A stretch of 64,000 nt of DNA from Angomonas deanei (lineage: Eukaryota; Euglenozoa; Kinetoplastea; Trypanosomatida; Trypanosomatidae). The stretch lies in the NCBI GenBank assembly GCA_903995115.1, contig LR877147.1:62001-126000 (forward strand), in the 5' to 3' direction. The notes below the pieces were generated by a model, which was given only the letters and a program-made list of their open reading frames with translations, was not told the origin of the DNA and searched no databases. Positions 1 to 8,961 of the stretch are shown in pieces; within the stretch, counting starts at the first letter, position 1; each line of letters begins with the position of its first letter. The position numbers and the translations under genes were made by a program.

Positions 1-483
1 AAAAAAGTAATCCCTCACAAACTCCTCTTTTTGTGCCGTTTCAGAAATGGTGCGGCTACTCCTTCTCTCTGGCACAAAAGGCAAAAAATGGGTGTCAACG
101 ACGACGCCGGTTTGTCGTTGAGAGCGGGGTGCATTTTTTTTCCGTGCGATGGATGGCGGTCCTCGGTCACCCCTCCCGTCGTGTGGAGTGGGATGAGCGT
201 ATGTCGTCTGGAGATACGCCTCGCTATCCAAATAGCAAACGGCGCTGACCGGTGGGCCTGCACGCGGTGTAAAGTCACTTTGGGCATCCTGTCGCCATTT
301 ACCGCCGGTCGCCCTCGCAGCTACTTGGTTGAAGGAGGCACGTACGGTGGGCGACTCGACCGTTTCCCGTACTTGCTTCCGGAGTAGCACGAGTAGGTCG
401 CGGGAGACACGGTGGACGGGGGACGCCGTGGTGCTGTCCGCGTGGATAACACACGGTGCATCGCTGATGATTCTAGTGGTCAT
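1..483 (-). CDS. Conserved-looking protein of unknown function, 3' end cut by window edge
   Basis: Reading the minus strand from the ATG at 483 gives 161 codons without a stop, running off the left edge, so this is the N-terminal part of a longer gene. It begins MTTRIISDAPCVIHADS and is rich in Arg, Ser and Thr. I recognise no domain. The start lies just downstream of an A-run at 529-548 (a poly-T tract on the coding strand) and a TAG/AG, which fits a trans-splice site, and the strand matches every neighbour up to 38.26 kb. The open frame, context and spacing support a real gene; the function is unknown. Confidence 0.7.
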   Translation of the reverse strand, partial: MTTRIISDAPCVIHADSTTASPVHRVSRDLLVLLRKQVRETVESPTVRASFNQVAARATGGKWRQDAQSDFTPRAGPPVSAVCYLDSEAYLQTTYAHPTPHDGRGDRGPPSIARKKNAPRSQRQTGVVVDTHFLPFVPERRSSRTISETAQKEEFVRDYFF

Positions 484-772
484 TCTAGTGGAATCTATTA
501 TACTCTATTAAAAAAGTTGTGGAGTGAGTTTAAAAAAAAAAAAAAAAACGCTTCGCTTGCTCCTAGAAAACAAAAGGAAGAAGATGTCTTTTTGTTGTGG
601 TGGTTGTTCAGGGGAAAGACAACTGTAATCCTATCGGAAAGGATACACAACAACAAAAAAGAGTTGGTGTAGTGTATATCGCTGTGGCCACTATTCCTCT
701 CCGATACTAGGGAACGTTTCGGATTGAATGGTCTGCCTCTCATGGAACCATCCGTGTTTGGCAGAACCGAAT
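484..772. other. Intergenic region with trans-splicing signal
   Basis: Short spacer between two minus-strand genes. It holds a 16-nt A-run on the plus strand, that is, a polypyrimidine tract for the gene starting at 483. No other feature is seen. Confidence 0.6.
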
Positions 773-1330
773 CTATTCTTTTACTCTCTTTTCCGCACGA
801 CGGTCTGCCTCGCCACTACTGTCTTCTTCCTCTTCCTCACTCTCCAGACCGTCATCGGTGCTGCTGTGGCTGCAGGAGCACAAGGCATCAAAGTGGTAGT
901 CGAACTGTGTGCCGTTTTCTTCTGAATCCAAGCCGATTTGATTCAAATTGATTCTGTCCTTCCGTGTGCGGCTGCACTTTTCGCAGAGTAGGGACAAATT
1001 ATTCTCGTTGATCTGTTGGCGTGCTCTTTTACGGGAAAACTTCTCCTGTTCCTTTTTCTGTTTTTCGGAGAGGATGGCATTAATATCCATCGTCGCCAGC
1101 TGTAAAGGGGTCACAGTCCCTTTTATGTGACCGTTCAAGTTCTTCACATTGGCCACGATGCCCATTAGCTGGTCCTTAAAGTCATCCTCCGTCGGGGAGC
1201 TAGCCCGCAACTCCGCCACCAACTCCTTCGCGAACTGCCCAGCGCCATCGGAATCCCCTTTGAAGTCCTCTAGAGCCGCTAACGTCTTGGAAACTAGGTT
1301 GATTAGCTTGGTGTCTTTTTCACTCGACAT
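773..1330 (-). CDS. Conserved hypothetical protein, acidic tail
   Basis: A 185-residue protein. The N-terminal half looks helical. Residues around 95-110 are a Lys/Arg/Glu-rich segment (KQKKEQEKFSRKRARQ) that could be a nuclear localisation signal or short coiled coil. A CEKC pair followed later by CSC could bind a metal, but no named zinc finger fits. The C-terminus is strongly acidic (Glu/Ser run), then basic. Composition suggests a nuclear protein; this is inference. The ATG at 1330 is the first in the frame. Confidence 0.75.
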   Translation of the reverse strand: MSSEKDTKLINLVSKTLAALEDFKGDSDGAGQFAKELVAELRASSPTEDDFKDQLMGIVANVKNLNGHIKGTVTPLQLATMDINAILSEKQKKEQEKFSRKRARQQINENNLSLLCEKCSRTRKDRINLNQIGLDSEENGTQFDYHFDALCSCSHSSTDDGLESEEEEEDSSGEADRRAEKRVKE

Positions 1331-1488
1331 TGGCTATCGAACACTAAACTGGGCAGTGCCTTTTTTAAAATGAGAACGAGAGAGAGACGGAATTGGGGTA
1401 CGAAGAAGAACTGTTAAAATGATTGCTTCTTGGGGAGAGACGATTGAAACAAACAAAAAGAAAAAAAAAGACAGTTCAGGTCCCGCTT

Positions 1489-2388
1489 TCATGCACTGTC
1501 ATCCTGTCTTGCGGGATCTCGTGCTACAAGATTAGTCGAACGAAGAATAGCGGTTGCCGAGCATTCACCCTTTTCCTCTAATGCCTTTGCAATCCTGGCG
1601 ACTAACTCACATAACATGAAGGACGTCAACCCCCACACGACTTTCCCCGGAAAATCACGTACAAGCAATGGATCCCATTCTTGGTCGTCGGGCACTTTTT
1701 CTATCGGAGACGCCACGGGAAAGGTGGCTGGTCGGCTCTGTGTGTCGCTCGTAAAGCAACATGGGAAGTAGTGTGGTACGGTGGAAGAAAACGTAGTCTT
1801 GTACCGAATCATGCGGCACTGGGTTTCAGCAGAGTGGAGGAGTAGGCTGGAAAGATGCAAGTACTGGATCGACTCCACCTCATCGGGGCTCGCAATGTGT
1901 GGTGTGGCCACTTCTGGTGTGAAGGCGACAACAGGGGTGAGTGGGGCATTCTTGTGATCGCTGGCAATCGTCGTCAGCTGCCCTAGCACGTCATAGCTGC
2001 AGGGGAGTAGCCCCACCTCCTCCTCCGCCTCTCGGGTTGCCGCCTCCACCGGCGTCTCGCCAGGGTCAATCCTCCCGCCAGGGAAACTCATTTGTCCCTT
2101 GTGGGTGCTCACCTTATTGGACCTCTCCGTGAGTGTGATGCACAAGTCTGGCACCTCGCTACCGGCACTGGGGGGCGACAGCAAAATGAGCACCGCACTA
2201 CCACTGCCAACCGTCGGCTTGACCGCGTAAGACTTGGGGTGAAACGAAAGCTTCTTGTCCCCAAAGCGCTGCAGGTAAAAGTGTTCTGGGAACCACACGG
2301 TTTCGATGGGGTAGTTCAGTGCCGTCTGTAGCAGCGCCCGCCACTCTCCTATAGACTTGGGAAGTACTGCCGCACTGCGCACGGACAT
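1489..2388 (-). CDS. Nudix hydrolase, coenzyme A pyrophosphatase type (NUDT7/8-like)
   Basis: A 299-residue protein with a complete Nudix box, beginning GGRIDPGETPVEAATREAEE and continuing EVGLLP; it matches GX5EX7REUXEEXGU, which binds Mg2+ and hydrolyses diphosphates. Immediately before it is a segment ending STHKGQMSFPGG, resembling the UPF0035 signature of CoA pyrophosphatases (NUDT7, NUDT8, yeast Pcd1), which split CoA or acyl-CoA into 4'-phosphopantetheine and ADP. I chose the ATG at 2388 because the frame upstream to 2406 opens only with TTG. There is no clear PTS1 (the protein ends QDDSA), so peroxisomal or mitochondrial location is undecided. Nudix assignment is firm; the CoA substrate is inferred from the family motif. 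Confidence 0.9.
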   Translation of the reverse strand: MSVRSAAVLPKSIGEWRALLQTALNYPIETVWFPEHFYLQRFGDKKLSFHPKSYAVKPTVGSGSAVLILLSPPSAGSEVPDLCITLTERSNKVSTHKGQMSFPGGRIDPGETPVEAATREAEEEVGLLPCSYDVLGQLTTIASDHKNAPLTPVVAFTPEVATPHIASPDEVESIQYLHLSSLLLHSAETQCRMIRYKTTFSSTVPHYFPCCFTSDTQSRPATFPVASPIEKVPDDQEWDPLLVRDFPGKVVWGLTSFMLCELVARIAKALEEKGECSATAILRSTNLVARDPARQDDSA

Positions 2389-2614
2389 TTCAAACGATAA
2401 CCACAAACACCGAAAGGTCTCCGTCGAGCGGCCAAAAAAAAAAAAAAAAAAAAAATAGAAGAAGAGAGAGGTGGAGATGCGGATACACTGAAACTCGGCA
2501 AATGAGAACCAAACACAAATTTAAAAAGAAGGAATAGTGGCGGTAGGGGTAAAATAACAATAGTCTTTCACGTGTACGCACACTTCAATCATTCAAGAGC
2601 ACCAATACAATGTG

Positions 2615-3307
2615 CTACTCGCCGCCAAACTTCACCCCCTGATAGGGCTGCTTGTTGCTGCCGTCTAAGTTGAAGAGCGTGATCTTGAACGGTTGCATCA
2701 CCGACACTGGACGATTGTTGAGCGCTTCCAGAAACACACGGATGGCATTCTCTTGGTTCAGTGCGCCGACGTCCCCAACGGAAACCTTCTCCGAGGACGT
2801 GCGGGGAAGAAAGGTTACCGTTTTTTGATTGTACGTTAAGCACTGAGATTCGGAAAGCTCGTCAAACGTCATGACAGCGCCCTTTTTGGATAGCGCGGCG
2901 GTGGTGGTGCCCTGGCCCATCTCTAGAATCCACGACAACAGAGACTGCTCCAGCTCCTTCAGGCCCCCTTTGTTGGTCGCCACAAGGACCGAAAAATTGT
3001 CGCCGTCGTCGGACACCTTGGCTACATGATTGGGGTATTGCGTGATGCTCGTTTCCAGCATCACACGAGCCCCGTGGGCGTGAAGACGGCGGTTCAGAGA
3101 CGGGTTAAAGAAGATATCGCTATTGGCATTGTACACGCGCAAGACGGGGCAGATACTAGGGTCTCCTTTTCTTTCGCTCGCGTGGTAGGTGGCGTGATCT
3201 AACAGTAAGGAGGACCACAAGCTACACTGTCGCTCCAGTGTGGTCGACGCTGGCTGTGCGGTAAAGAAAGGCGGGAGATTGAAAAATCCCCAATGATCCG
3301 AAGACAT
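2615..3307 (-). CDS. VPS25: VPS25, ESCRT-II complex subunit
   Basis: A 230-residue protein that starts with the family's hallmark: WGFFNLPPFFTAQP, then a Leu-rich helix with LERQCSLWSSLLLDH, corresponding to the PPFFTLQPN...QLAAWCSLVL motif of Vps25. An FFNPSLNRRL segment and the C-terminal YQGVKF match Vps25 winged-helix 1 and the GRGVKF end of winged-helix 2. In ESCRT-II, two Vps25 copies bind Vps22 and Vps36 through the PPXF motifs and recruit Vps20 of ESCRT-III at endosomes. It is slightly longer than human Vps25 (about 176 aa) owing to insertions between the wings. High confidence. Confidence 0.92.
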   Translation of the reverse strand: MSSDHWGFFNLPPFFTAQPASTTLERQCSLWSSLLLDHATYHASERKGDPSICPVLRVYNANSDIFFNPSLNRRLHAHGARVMLETSITQYPNHVAKVSDDGDNFSVLVATNKGGLKELEQSLLSWILEMGQGTTTAALSKKGAVMTFDELSESQCLTYNQKTVTFLPRTSSEKVSVGDVGALNQENAIRVFLEALNNRPVSVMQPFKITLFNLDGSNKQPYQGVKFGGE

Positions 3308-3537
3308 TTCTGGTTAAAATAAGGAGAGGGTTCATCAGAAGATAAAAAGGGAGTGGGGTATTTTTGAAAAAGTAAACGCGAACAGAAAATAGGACAGATC
3401 ACAGGGACAGAAAGCACGTGCGGTTGGGAGTCTTCATTATAAAGTGAAAAAAGGAAAAGAAAAAAAAACACCAATCTGATGCTATTCAATAGAAATACCT
3501 AAAAAAACGAAGGCGGTCTGGATGGGGGGGATGAGCA

Positions 3538-4158
3538 TTAGTGAACGTTCGGAACTGCCTCCACACCGTTTGCCGTTACCGCCTTGACGAAGAAGAAGGC
3601 GTTGCTGACTACAACGCGACGCTTCACCTCATCACAGCACTTCTGCATCAGCTCCAGTCCCTCCTGCTGGGTGAGGTCGGCACGCCAGTATCGGTCTAAG
3701 ATGGCAGTCACGAATGGTCCGCCGTAGCCGTGGCAGGCGTAGGGCACCGACTGCAGCGTGCCGAGGTAGTCCATATAAAACAGCTTGGGTCCGCTACTAC
3801 TGTCGTCCAGCTCTGACACGGGGACGTCATACCCGGCGAAGAGGCAATTCACTTGATAGGCACCTTCCCTACTGCGAATGGAAGAGGCGAGCTCGTTGCG
3901 CATATAGTTCGCGGTGGCGCTGCAACTGCTATGTCTACCGTGCTGGCGAACACGATTGAGGGCGATGTTGCACTTAATATACTCGGTGAAGTTCACCCGG
4001 GGGCCATTCTCCCCAATGCAGGCGACCACTTGATGAGAATCCAGCTGAACAATTTTATCCTCTTCATCTGTAATTTTAATATAGTAAAAGGCATTCAAAC
4101 CCGCTGCCGCTACGAGAACATAGTCGTTACAACGAAAGGCGATGGCAGTATCCGACAT
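3538..4158 (-). CDS. PSB4: 20S proteasome beta-4 subunit (PSMB2/Pre1 family)
   Basis: A 206-residue Ntn-fold protein with no propeptide and no catalytic Thr, as for the inactive beta-4 subunit. Family features are DTAIAFRCNDYVLVAAA at the start, the HQVVACIGENGPRVNFTEYI segment, the Tyr-Met-Asp-Tyr-Leu-Gly-Thr loop (FYMDYLGTLQSVPYACHGYG) and the C-terminal helix with LMQKCCDEVKRR. It is part of the outer-middle beta ring of the 20S core. Length agrees with PSMB2 (about 200 aa). The frame starts at the only sensible ATG. Confidence 0.92.
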   Translation of the reverse strand: MSDTAIAFRCNDYVLVAAAGLNAFYYIKITDEEDKIVQLDSHQVVACIGENGPRVNFTEYIKCNIALNRVRQHGRHSSCSATANYMRNELASSIRSREGAYQVNCLFAGYDVPVSELDDSSSGPKLFYMDYLGTLQSVPYACHGYGGPFVTAILDRYWRADLTQQEGLELMQKCCDEVKRRVVVSNAFFFVKAVTANGVEAVPNVH

Positions 4159-4397
4159 TTCTTTTATAACTTACCAATCAACAACAATAATAATTACTTT
4201 CGTTCGGGATAGTTCATTCAAAAAAGATAGAGAGAATAGTAGCATGGAATGGGTTAAAAGGAACAGGGAGCAAGAAAATTTTTGAAAAAAAAAAAAAAAG
4301 ATGTGCAGACGGGAAGAACAGAAAAAGGAACAATGACCGCCGTGCGTCCATACACGAGGAAACCACTATTCAACGGGCCAACACAAAAACAAAAACA

Positions 4398-5810
4398 TTA
4401 ATTCTGCTTCCCCTTACTCTTTTTCTTTTCAAACTTTTCGATTGCCAGCTTGCAAGGACGAAACGTTCTTCTATGAATGGGACTGATCCCCTTCGCCATT
4501 ACCTTTTTGATGTGTCGCTCCACGGGGTACCCTTTATTCTCGCCCAAGTCATACCCCGGGTAGAGGTGCTCGAGGTAGTTCATCAGCTCATCTCGCGTCA
4601 CCTTGGCGAGGCACGACGCGGCGGCGATCGACAAGCTCCGACCGTCTCCCTCAATAATCGGCTGCACATCCCCACCAATGGACAAATCGGTAAACACGGC
4701 GTAACTTGCCTCGGGTACGGCGTGACCGTCAACCAGCACCACGGGGGGCTGAATGGGCTCAAAATCAAAAAAGTCCGAGGCGCCTTTCGTGAGTTCAAGG
4801 TGAAGTGGAACCTTGTACTTTTTTTCGTCGTCGTGGTTGGCGGCGGCACAAAACCGGGTGAACAAGTACTGTGAAATGCTGCACGACTTTGGTCTGGGGG
4901 CTGCCTCTTGGGAGAAGCGGGTGTCATTCAGCATGTCCCAAATAGAAAGTGCGCACCGGTGCATCGCATGCATGGAGGCGTTGTAAATGTTAAACTTATC
5001 AATGTACGCGTGGTTGGCTATCCCGATAGACCACAAGTACAAGTAGTTACCCGCCCGGTTCCAGCCGTGGTAGGAGACCAAGTACGGTTTCTGGTTGGAC
5101 AGGAGCTTCTTAAATGGAATGTTGGCTAGCTTTTGATGCGAAGGGATCCGTTTGGGCGCGTTGGAGTCGTCGGGTTGGGCGTCCTCCCCGCAGTGGTGAA
5201 CGGTAAACTTTTTCTTCGCCGAAATGTCGAAAAAGTCAACATGGCCCGTGATCATGGCAAATACCATGTCCCGGTACGTCTCCGACAGATTCTTACTGTC
5301 AAAGATTTGGAATTGCTCATTGGCCTCGTACAACTGCTCAAATTCGTTATTAAAGCTAGACACCGGCACGCGGCAGACAGCCGCCCCTACTACCGGACCG
5401 GCGAGAGGACCTCGCCCGGCCTCATCGCACCCGATCACGAGGGCCGTTTCCTTTATGCTACGCCGCAGGTCAACGCCGTTCTTCTTCATGAACGCCACCG
5501 CGCTGTCCCTCTCCTTCTGCAGTCGTCGCTTCGCCAACGGCGTGAGCGAGTCGTCATTGATGCGGGGAATGATGGCCCCCGACACGTTAGAGGGGGGCAG
5601 GAGGCCATCCCGGAAGAGCTGATAGGCAATGAGGTCTAGCGTGCCGTCGAGCGTGGGTTCACCGCTGTCGGTGTATCGCTTCTCAATGTTCAGCTCCTGC
5701 AGAGCATTCCACGTAACAGGGGGGCGAAACGGCTTATACACAAACCGGTCCCGCCCAACCCTAGAAACCTTCAATGCTGCGACAAGGGTCCGCTTCGTGC
5801 ATAATAGCAT
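4398..5810 (-). CDS. RNase HII, organellar-type ribonuclease H (kinetoplastid HII paralogue)
   Basis: A 470-residue protein. After about 120 residues comes the RNase HII core: VIGCDEAGRGPLAGPVVGAA with catalytic Asp129 and Glu130, later VVLVDGHAVPE (third carboxylate) and SIAAASCLAKVTRDELM (fourth Asp). The motif is closer to bacterial RNase HII than to the nuclear H2A form at 51926-52873. The N-terminus is basic and carboxylate-free for 27 residues (MLLCTKRTLVAALKVSRVGR), suggesting mitochondrial import. Kinetoplastids are known to have several RNase HII genes, at least one mitochondrial. A likely role is removing RNA primers or ribonucleotides from kinetoplast DNA. The core is interrupted by insertions, hence the length. 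Confidence 0.88.
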   Translation of the reverse strand: MLLCTKRTLVAALKVSRVGRDRFVYKPFRPPVTWNALQELNIEKRYTDSGEPTLDGTLDLIAYQLFRDGLLPPSNVSGAIIPRINDDSLTPLAKRRLQKERDSAVAFMKKNGVDLRRSIKETALVIGCDEAGRGPLAGPVVGAAVCRVPVSSFNNEFEQLYEANEQFQIFDSKNLSETYRDMVFAMITGHVDFFDISAKKKFTVHHCGEDAQPDDSNAPKRIPSHQKLANIPFKKLLSNQKPYLVSYHGWNRAGNYLYLWSIGIANHAYIDKFNIYNASMHAMHRCALSIWDMLNDTRFSQEAAPRPKSCSISQYLFTRFCAAANHDDEKKYKVPLHLELTKGASDFFDFEPIQPPVVLVDGHAVPEASYAVFTDLSIGGDVQPIIEGDGRSLSIAAASCLAKVTRDELMNYLEHLYPGYDLGENKGYPVERHIKKVMAKGISPIHRRTFRPCKLAIEKFEKKKSKGKQN

Positions 5811-6027
5811 AAGACGGTGACAACAGTGAGGGCTATTCCTTACGGATCTAAAAAAAAAAGAATACTAATTTGTATTAGTATAGACTTTGGGGGGGGAAGG
5901 GATGGAATTTCGAGGAAGATGAAACTCAACTTTTGGGAACAGGAGTGGTTCACCATTCGTTCACAAGCAAATGCGAGTCGCAAATTAATATGATTATCGA
6001 AAATTTTTATTAAAAAAAAAAAAAACA

Positions 6028-6219
6028 TTAAATAGGCCTGGCACGCTTTTCCGCCTTCAGCACCTTAAAACGCCTCTTGATGCTTACGCGGTGGCGGCTG
6101 TATTTGTCATCGGGGCTGAAGCGAGCTGGGTGGGCGCTGAGAGTCGGTTTTCCCTCGGGATCTACCTTTTTCAGCGTATAAACCCTCTTCCCGTCAACCG
6201 TGTACACTTGAAGATGCAT
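6028..6219 (-). CDS. NOP10: NOP10, H/ACA snoRNP protein
   Basis: A 63-residue protein almost collinear with Nop10 throughout: [18 protein letters not shown], then [20 protein letters not shown] and KRRFKVL. Nop10 binds Cbf5/dyskerin and Nhp2 in H/ACA RNPs, which pseudouridylate rRNA and snRNA in the nucleolus and Cajal-like compartments. Eukaryotic Nop10 lacks the archaeal zinc site and so does this one. The poly-T tract that serves this gene is the A-run at 6310-6326. Length is the family's usual 60-65 residues. It is small enough to be missed by automatic annotation but is certain. Confidence 0.96.
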   Translation of the reverse strand: MHLQVYTVDGKRVYTLKKVDPEGKPTLSAHPARFSPDDKYSRHRVSIKRRFKVLKAEKRARPI

Positions 6220-6441
6220 TGTTTTCCTTGTATAGTATCCTTGAATTTTTCAAGACATCAGAGAAAAGGAGAAGAAGAATGTGGTTAAGAGACACACACC
6301 ACGAGGTATAAAAAAAAAAAAAAAAAAGGCACAATCGGTCCACAACCAACACATATCGTCTATTATAAATCAAAAGCAACGGTGTAGTGGTAGTACACGT
6401 ATAAATGAACAGAGGAGTGGAAAGGAAGATATACAATGAAT

Positions 6442-7707
6442 CTAGTAGGACTGTATCGTTTTGTTCCGTTGGGCCAAGTGGGCCCGCAGTGTTGGATTAT
6501 CTTGGAATACACTGGCCAAAAAGCACGTGTTATCAATCACCCGGACTAGTGTCGCACGTGGGAGAAACACCGGGAGTGACACAGCGATGGTGGCCTTGCT
6601 GCCCCGACGGGGGTAACGGGTCTTGGCGGCGGACACATTCTCCAACTGTAAAGCCTTTCGTGCGGCCCGTGAGAGGGTGTGGTACAGGGCAGCCCGCAGC
6701 TCCGAGCGGAGTATCGACTCCGGGAGGGGACCCGCTAGATAGCTATTGTAGACATCCAGATTGAGGGAGTTCGCCTTCTTTCTAGCCGCAAACACTTTCC
6801 CTGTCTTGGCCTTTGCATCGGACGCTAACTGTTCTACCGTTTCGTCGAGGGCGGAGTGACGTCGCACTTCCCCCTCCAGCTCCCGCTCTCTCTGCATCAC
6901 CACCCGGTCCCAGTACAGTGGTTCCTCCCTCCGGACAAGGATGAGGTTGAGCGCCACGCCAGCCTCCACCCGCTTGTAGTGCCGTCTGTACCGTCTTTGT
7001 ATGGTCACGGCATGTTTGGATAACTTCTCCACCGAAAGTAATACACGAGAAAACGGATTTAGGAAAAAGTAGGCGATGGTGTCGGCCGCCCGGTTTTGAC
7101 ACCGCGTGCGGTTGCCCACCAAGCGTCTCTCCCAAAATGCCTCAATCACTCGCACCGCGCGCTTTAACTTGACAAACCGATAGAGTCGCCAGACCGGAAG
7201 AAAGAGCGTCTCCAGCACCTCCACCGCCCTACTCAGCTGGACCTCCTTTTTCAGTTGATCCTGTTCGGTTAAACTGCGACGGGACACATTGGCGTAATTC
7301 ACCAGCGGTGTCCTCCAGTCGCCCAGTGAGGTGGACTTGGGGGAGTAGGACGGCGTCTCCTCCGTTAGTGTGTTGGGGTGCACCTCCGCCAGGACGGCCT
7401 GGGAGAGGGTGGGGACACTGTGCCGGGTGCGGCGCACCGTCGGCCGCGGGGGAGGGGCGCCTCCGCCACTCTTACGGAGGGAGAACTGCCAATTCGGTGA
7501 CGTTCCTTGGGTGCCGTAGGACCGTCTTTTGGGACGACTGAGGGTGCCGATACGCTCCTCTGCGTTGACTCTATTTAATGGCGGGAGACTCCCCACCGAC
7601 GACCGCTTATGTGAAAACTGAGACTCTACGTTATGAATGTGCTTTACCTGTGCAATAGTGGCCCGGTCGGCCGCCAAGTCAGACGGGGCGGAATAGCGCC
7701 TTGACAT
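6442..7707 (-). CDS. Conserved hypothetical protein with IQ-like basic helices
   Basis: A 421-residue protein. The first 150 residues are Ser/Arg/Pro-rich and probably disordered. The middle (about 160-260) has several amphipathic basic helices, including LKRAVRVIEAFWERR and AVTIQRRYRRHYKRV; the latter resembles an IQ motif (IQxxxRGxxxR-like without the Gly), a calmodulin-family binding site. A Glu/Arg-rich helix and a hydrophobic C-terminal segment (IAVSLPVFLPRATLVRVI) follow. IQ-like proteins in trypanosomatids are often cytoskeletal or flagellar, but that is inference. I cannot name the family. Confidence 0.75.
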   Translation of the reverse strand: MSRRYSAPSDLAADRATIAQVKHIHNVESQFSHKRSSVGSLPPLNRVNAEERIGTLSRPKRRSYGTQGTSPNWQFSLRKSGGGAPPPRPTVRRTRHSVPTLSQAVLAEVHPNTLTEETPSYSPKSTSLGDWRTPLVNYANVSRRSLTEQDQLKKEVQLSRAVEVLETLFLPVWRLYRFVKLKRAVRVIEAFWERRLVGNRTRCQNRAADTIAYFFLNPFSRVLLSVEKLSKHAVTIQRRYRRHYKRVEAGVALNLILVRREEPLYWDRVVMQRERELEGEVRRHSALDETVEQLASDAKAKTGKVFAARKKANSLNLDVYNSYLAGPLPESILRSELRAALYHTLSRAARKALQLENVSAAKTRYPRRGSKATIAVSLPVFLPRATLVRVIDNTCFLASVFQDNPTLRAHLAQRNKTIQSY

Positions 7708-7942
7708 CTATATATCTTTTTCTTTTTGTTTTTAATTACAGTACAGCTATAGCAAATCACGTTAGAAAAAAGGAGGGGGGCAAAACGTCACTAAAAGTGA
7801 TCCACTGGAAAAGGCAAAACAAAATGAGAAACAACCGCAACGCATTAGGAAGGTGAAAACAAAAAACTAGTAGATATAGTTATCATTTAATAGCTTAAAA
7901 CACAGTTAAAAACAGAGACGAGACTTTTTTATTATTATTAGT

Positions 7943-8704
7943 TTACTTTATAGCCTTGCGTCCCCTCTTCTTTGACTTCCACTCCTTCAGGAGAGACTCT
8001 GGTGCGGTGCTGTATCCCCACTTGTGCCCACCCTTGATAAGATTGAGCTCCTCCGTCATTTGTTTGAACACTTTGCCGTAGTCGACTGGCTGGTTGGTTG
8101 CCTGCATCTGTTGCATCATCATGGACGACTGATCCGTCACCGTCGCGTCCTCGCCGAGGATGAGCTGCAGGACGCCTTGGCAACCCGACATCATGAGCAG
8201 AAACATACTCAGGGATGTGATGTAACTACAATCCAAGTCGTCAATGTCCATACCGCTCTGGGTCAGCCCCTTGAAGCGTGGGGAGAGGGAGAAGGGAATC
8301 TTCGCCACGACGAAGCCGGAGAAAAAGTACGTGACCAGCATCATCATGCCAATGTTGGGGCCCATGTTGAGGAGTTGCTGCTTCATCATGCCCATCATCA
8401 CATTCGGATCGTTCATCATCTCCATGGGGTTCAGAGGGGGTACCTCCCTCTTCAGGCTCTTATTGAGCATCATCTCGATACGCTCCTTGAACCCGGCGGT
8501 GGAAAGCACACCACCACTACCGATAAGGAGTCGTCCATAGGCTACAACGTTAGAATTCGCAATGTTCGATAGTTTGGCGGATGGGGCCGACTCGAACAGC
8601 TCCCCCAGGTAGTGTCTCAAAATGTTGACGAACAACACCACAAGCGTCAAGGGCAGGAGGACCCAGTCGCGGATACTAGGGTCTAACAAAATATTCAGTG
8701 CCAT
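7943..8704 (-). CDS. EMC3: EMC3, ER membrane protein complex subunit 3
   Basis: A 253-residue membrane protein of the Oxa1/YidC-like family. It begins MALNILLDPSIRDWVLLPLT, matching the LLDSNIRLWVVLPI start of EMC3, with the first transmembrane segment there. Next are the VPPLNPMEMMNDPNVM loop (VVPPSPMTDPTMLTDMM in animals), two more membrane helices around FFSGFVVAKIPFSLSPRFK and LSMFLLMMSGCQGVLQLILG, and a C-terminal helix with HKWGYS. EMC3 forms the insertase groove of the ER membrane protein complex for tail-anchored and multi-pass proteins. I take the ATG at 8704; the 12 nt upstream open only with TTG. The cytosolic loop is very Met-rich. Confidence 0.93.
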   Translation of the reverse strand: MALNILLDPSIRDWVLLPLTLVVLFVNILRHYLGELFESAPSAKLSNIANSNVVAYGRLLIGSGGVLSTAGFKERIEMMLNKSLKREVPPLNPMEMMNDPNVMMGMMKQQLLNMGPNIGMMMLVTYFFSGFVVAKIPFSLSPRFKGLTQSGMDIDDLDCSYITSLSMFLLMMSGCQGVLQLILGEDATVTDQSSMMMQQMQATNQPVDYGKVFKQMTEELNLIKGGHKWGYSTAPESLLKEWKSKKRGRKAIK

Positions 8705-8961
8705 TTTGCTACCCAATGAACAACGTTTAATGCAATCTAAGAAGGTTGGGAGGAGAGAAGGAAAAAGAAAGTGGTTCCAGGTAGGTCATGATGACCCTTA
8801 AACAGCGCTCTTCCGCCGTATATTCACCTTTATTTTTCACGTTTTGGAAACAGTTTTTTTTTTTTTTTTTTTTAGTCATTTCCACGGGAAACGGGTGCGC
8901 GTACGCGACGGTGTACAAGTATCACGCACGCACATTCATATATAGAAAGACACAGGACAGA

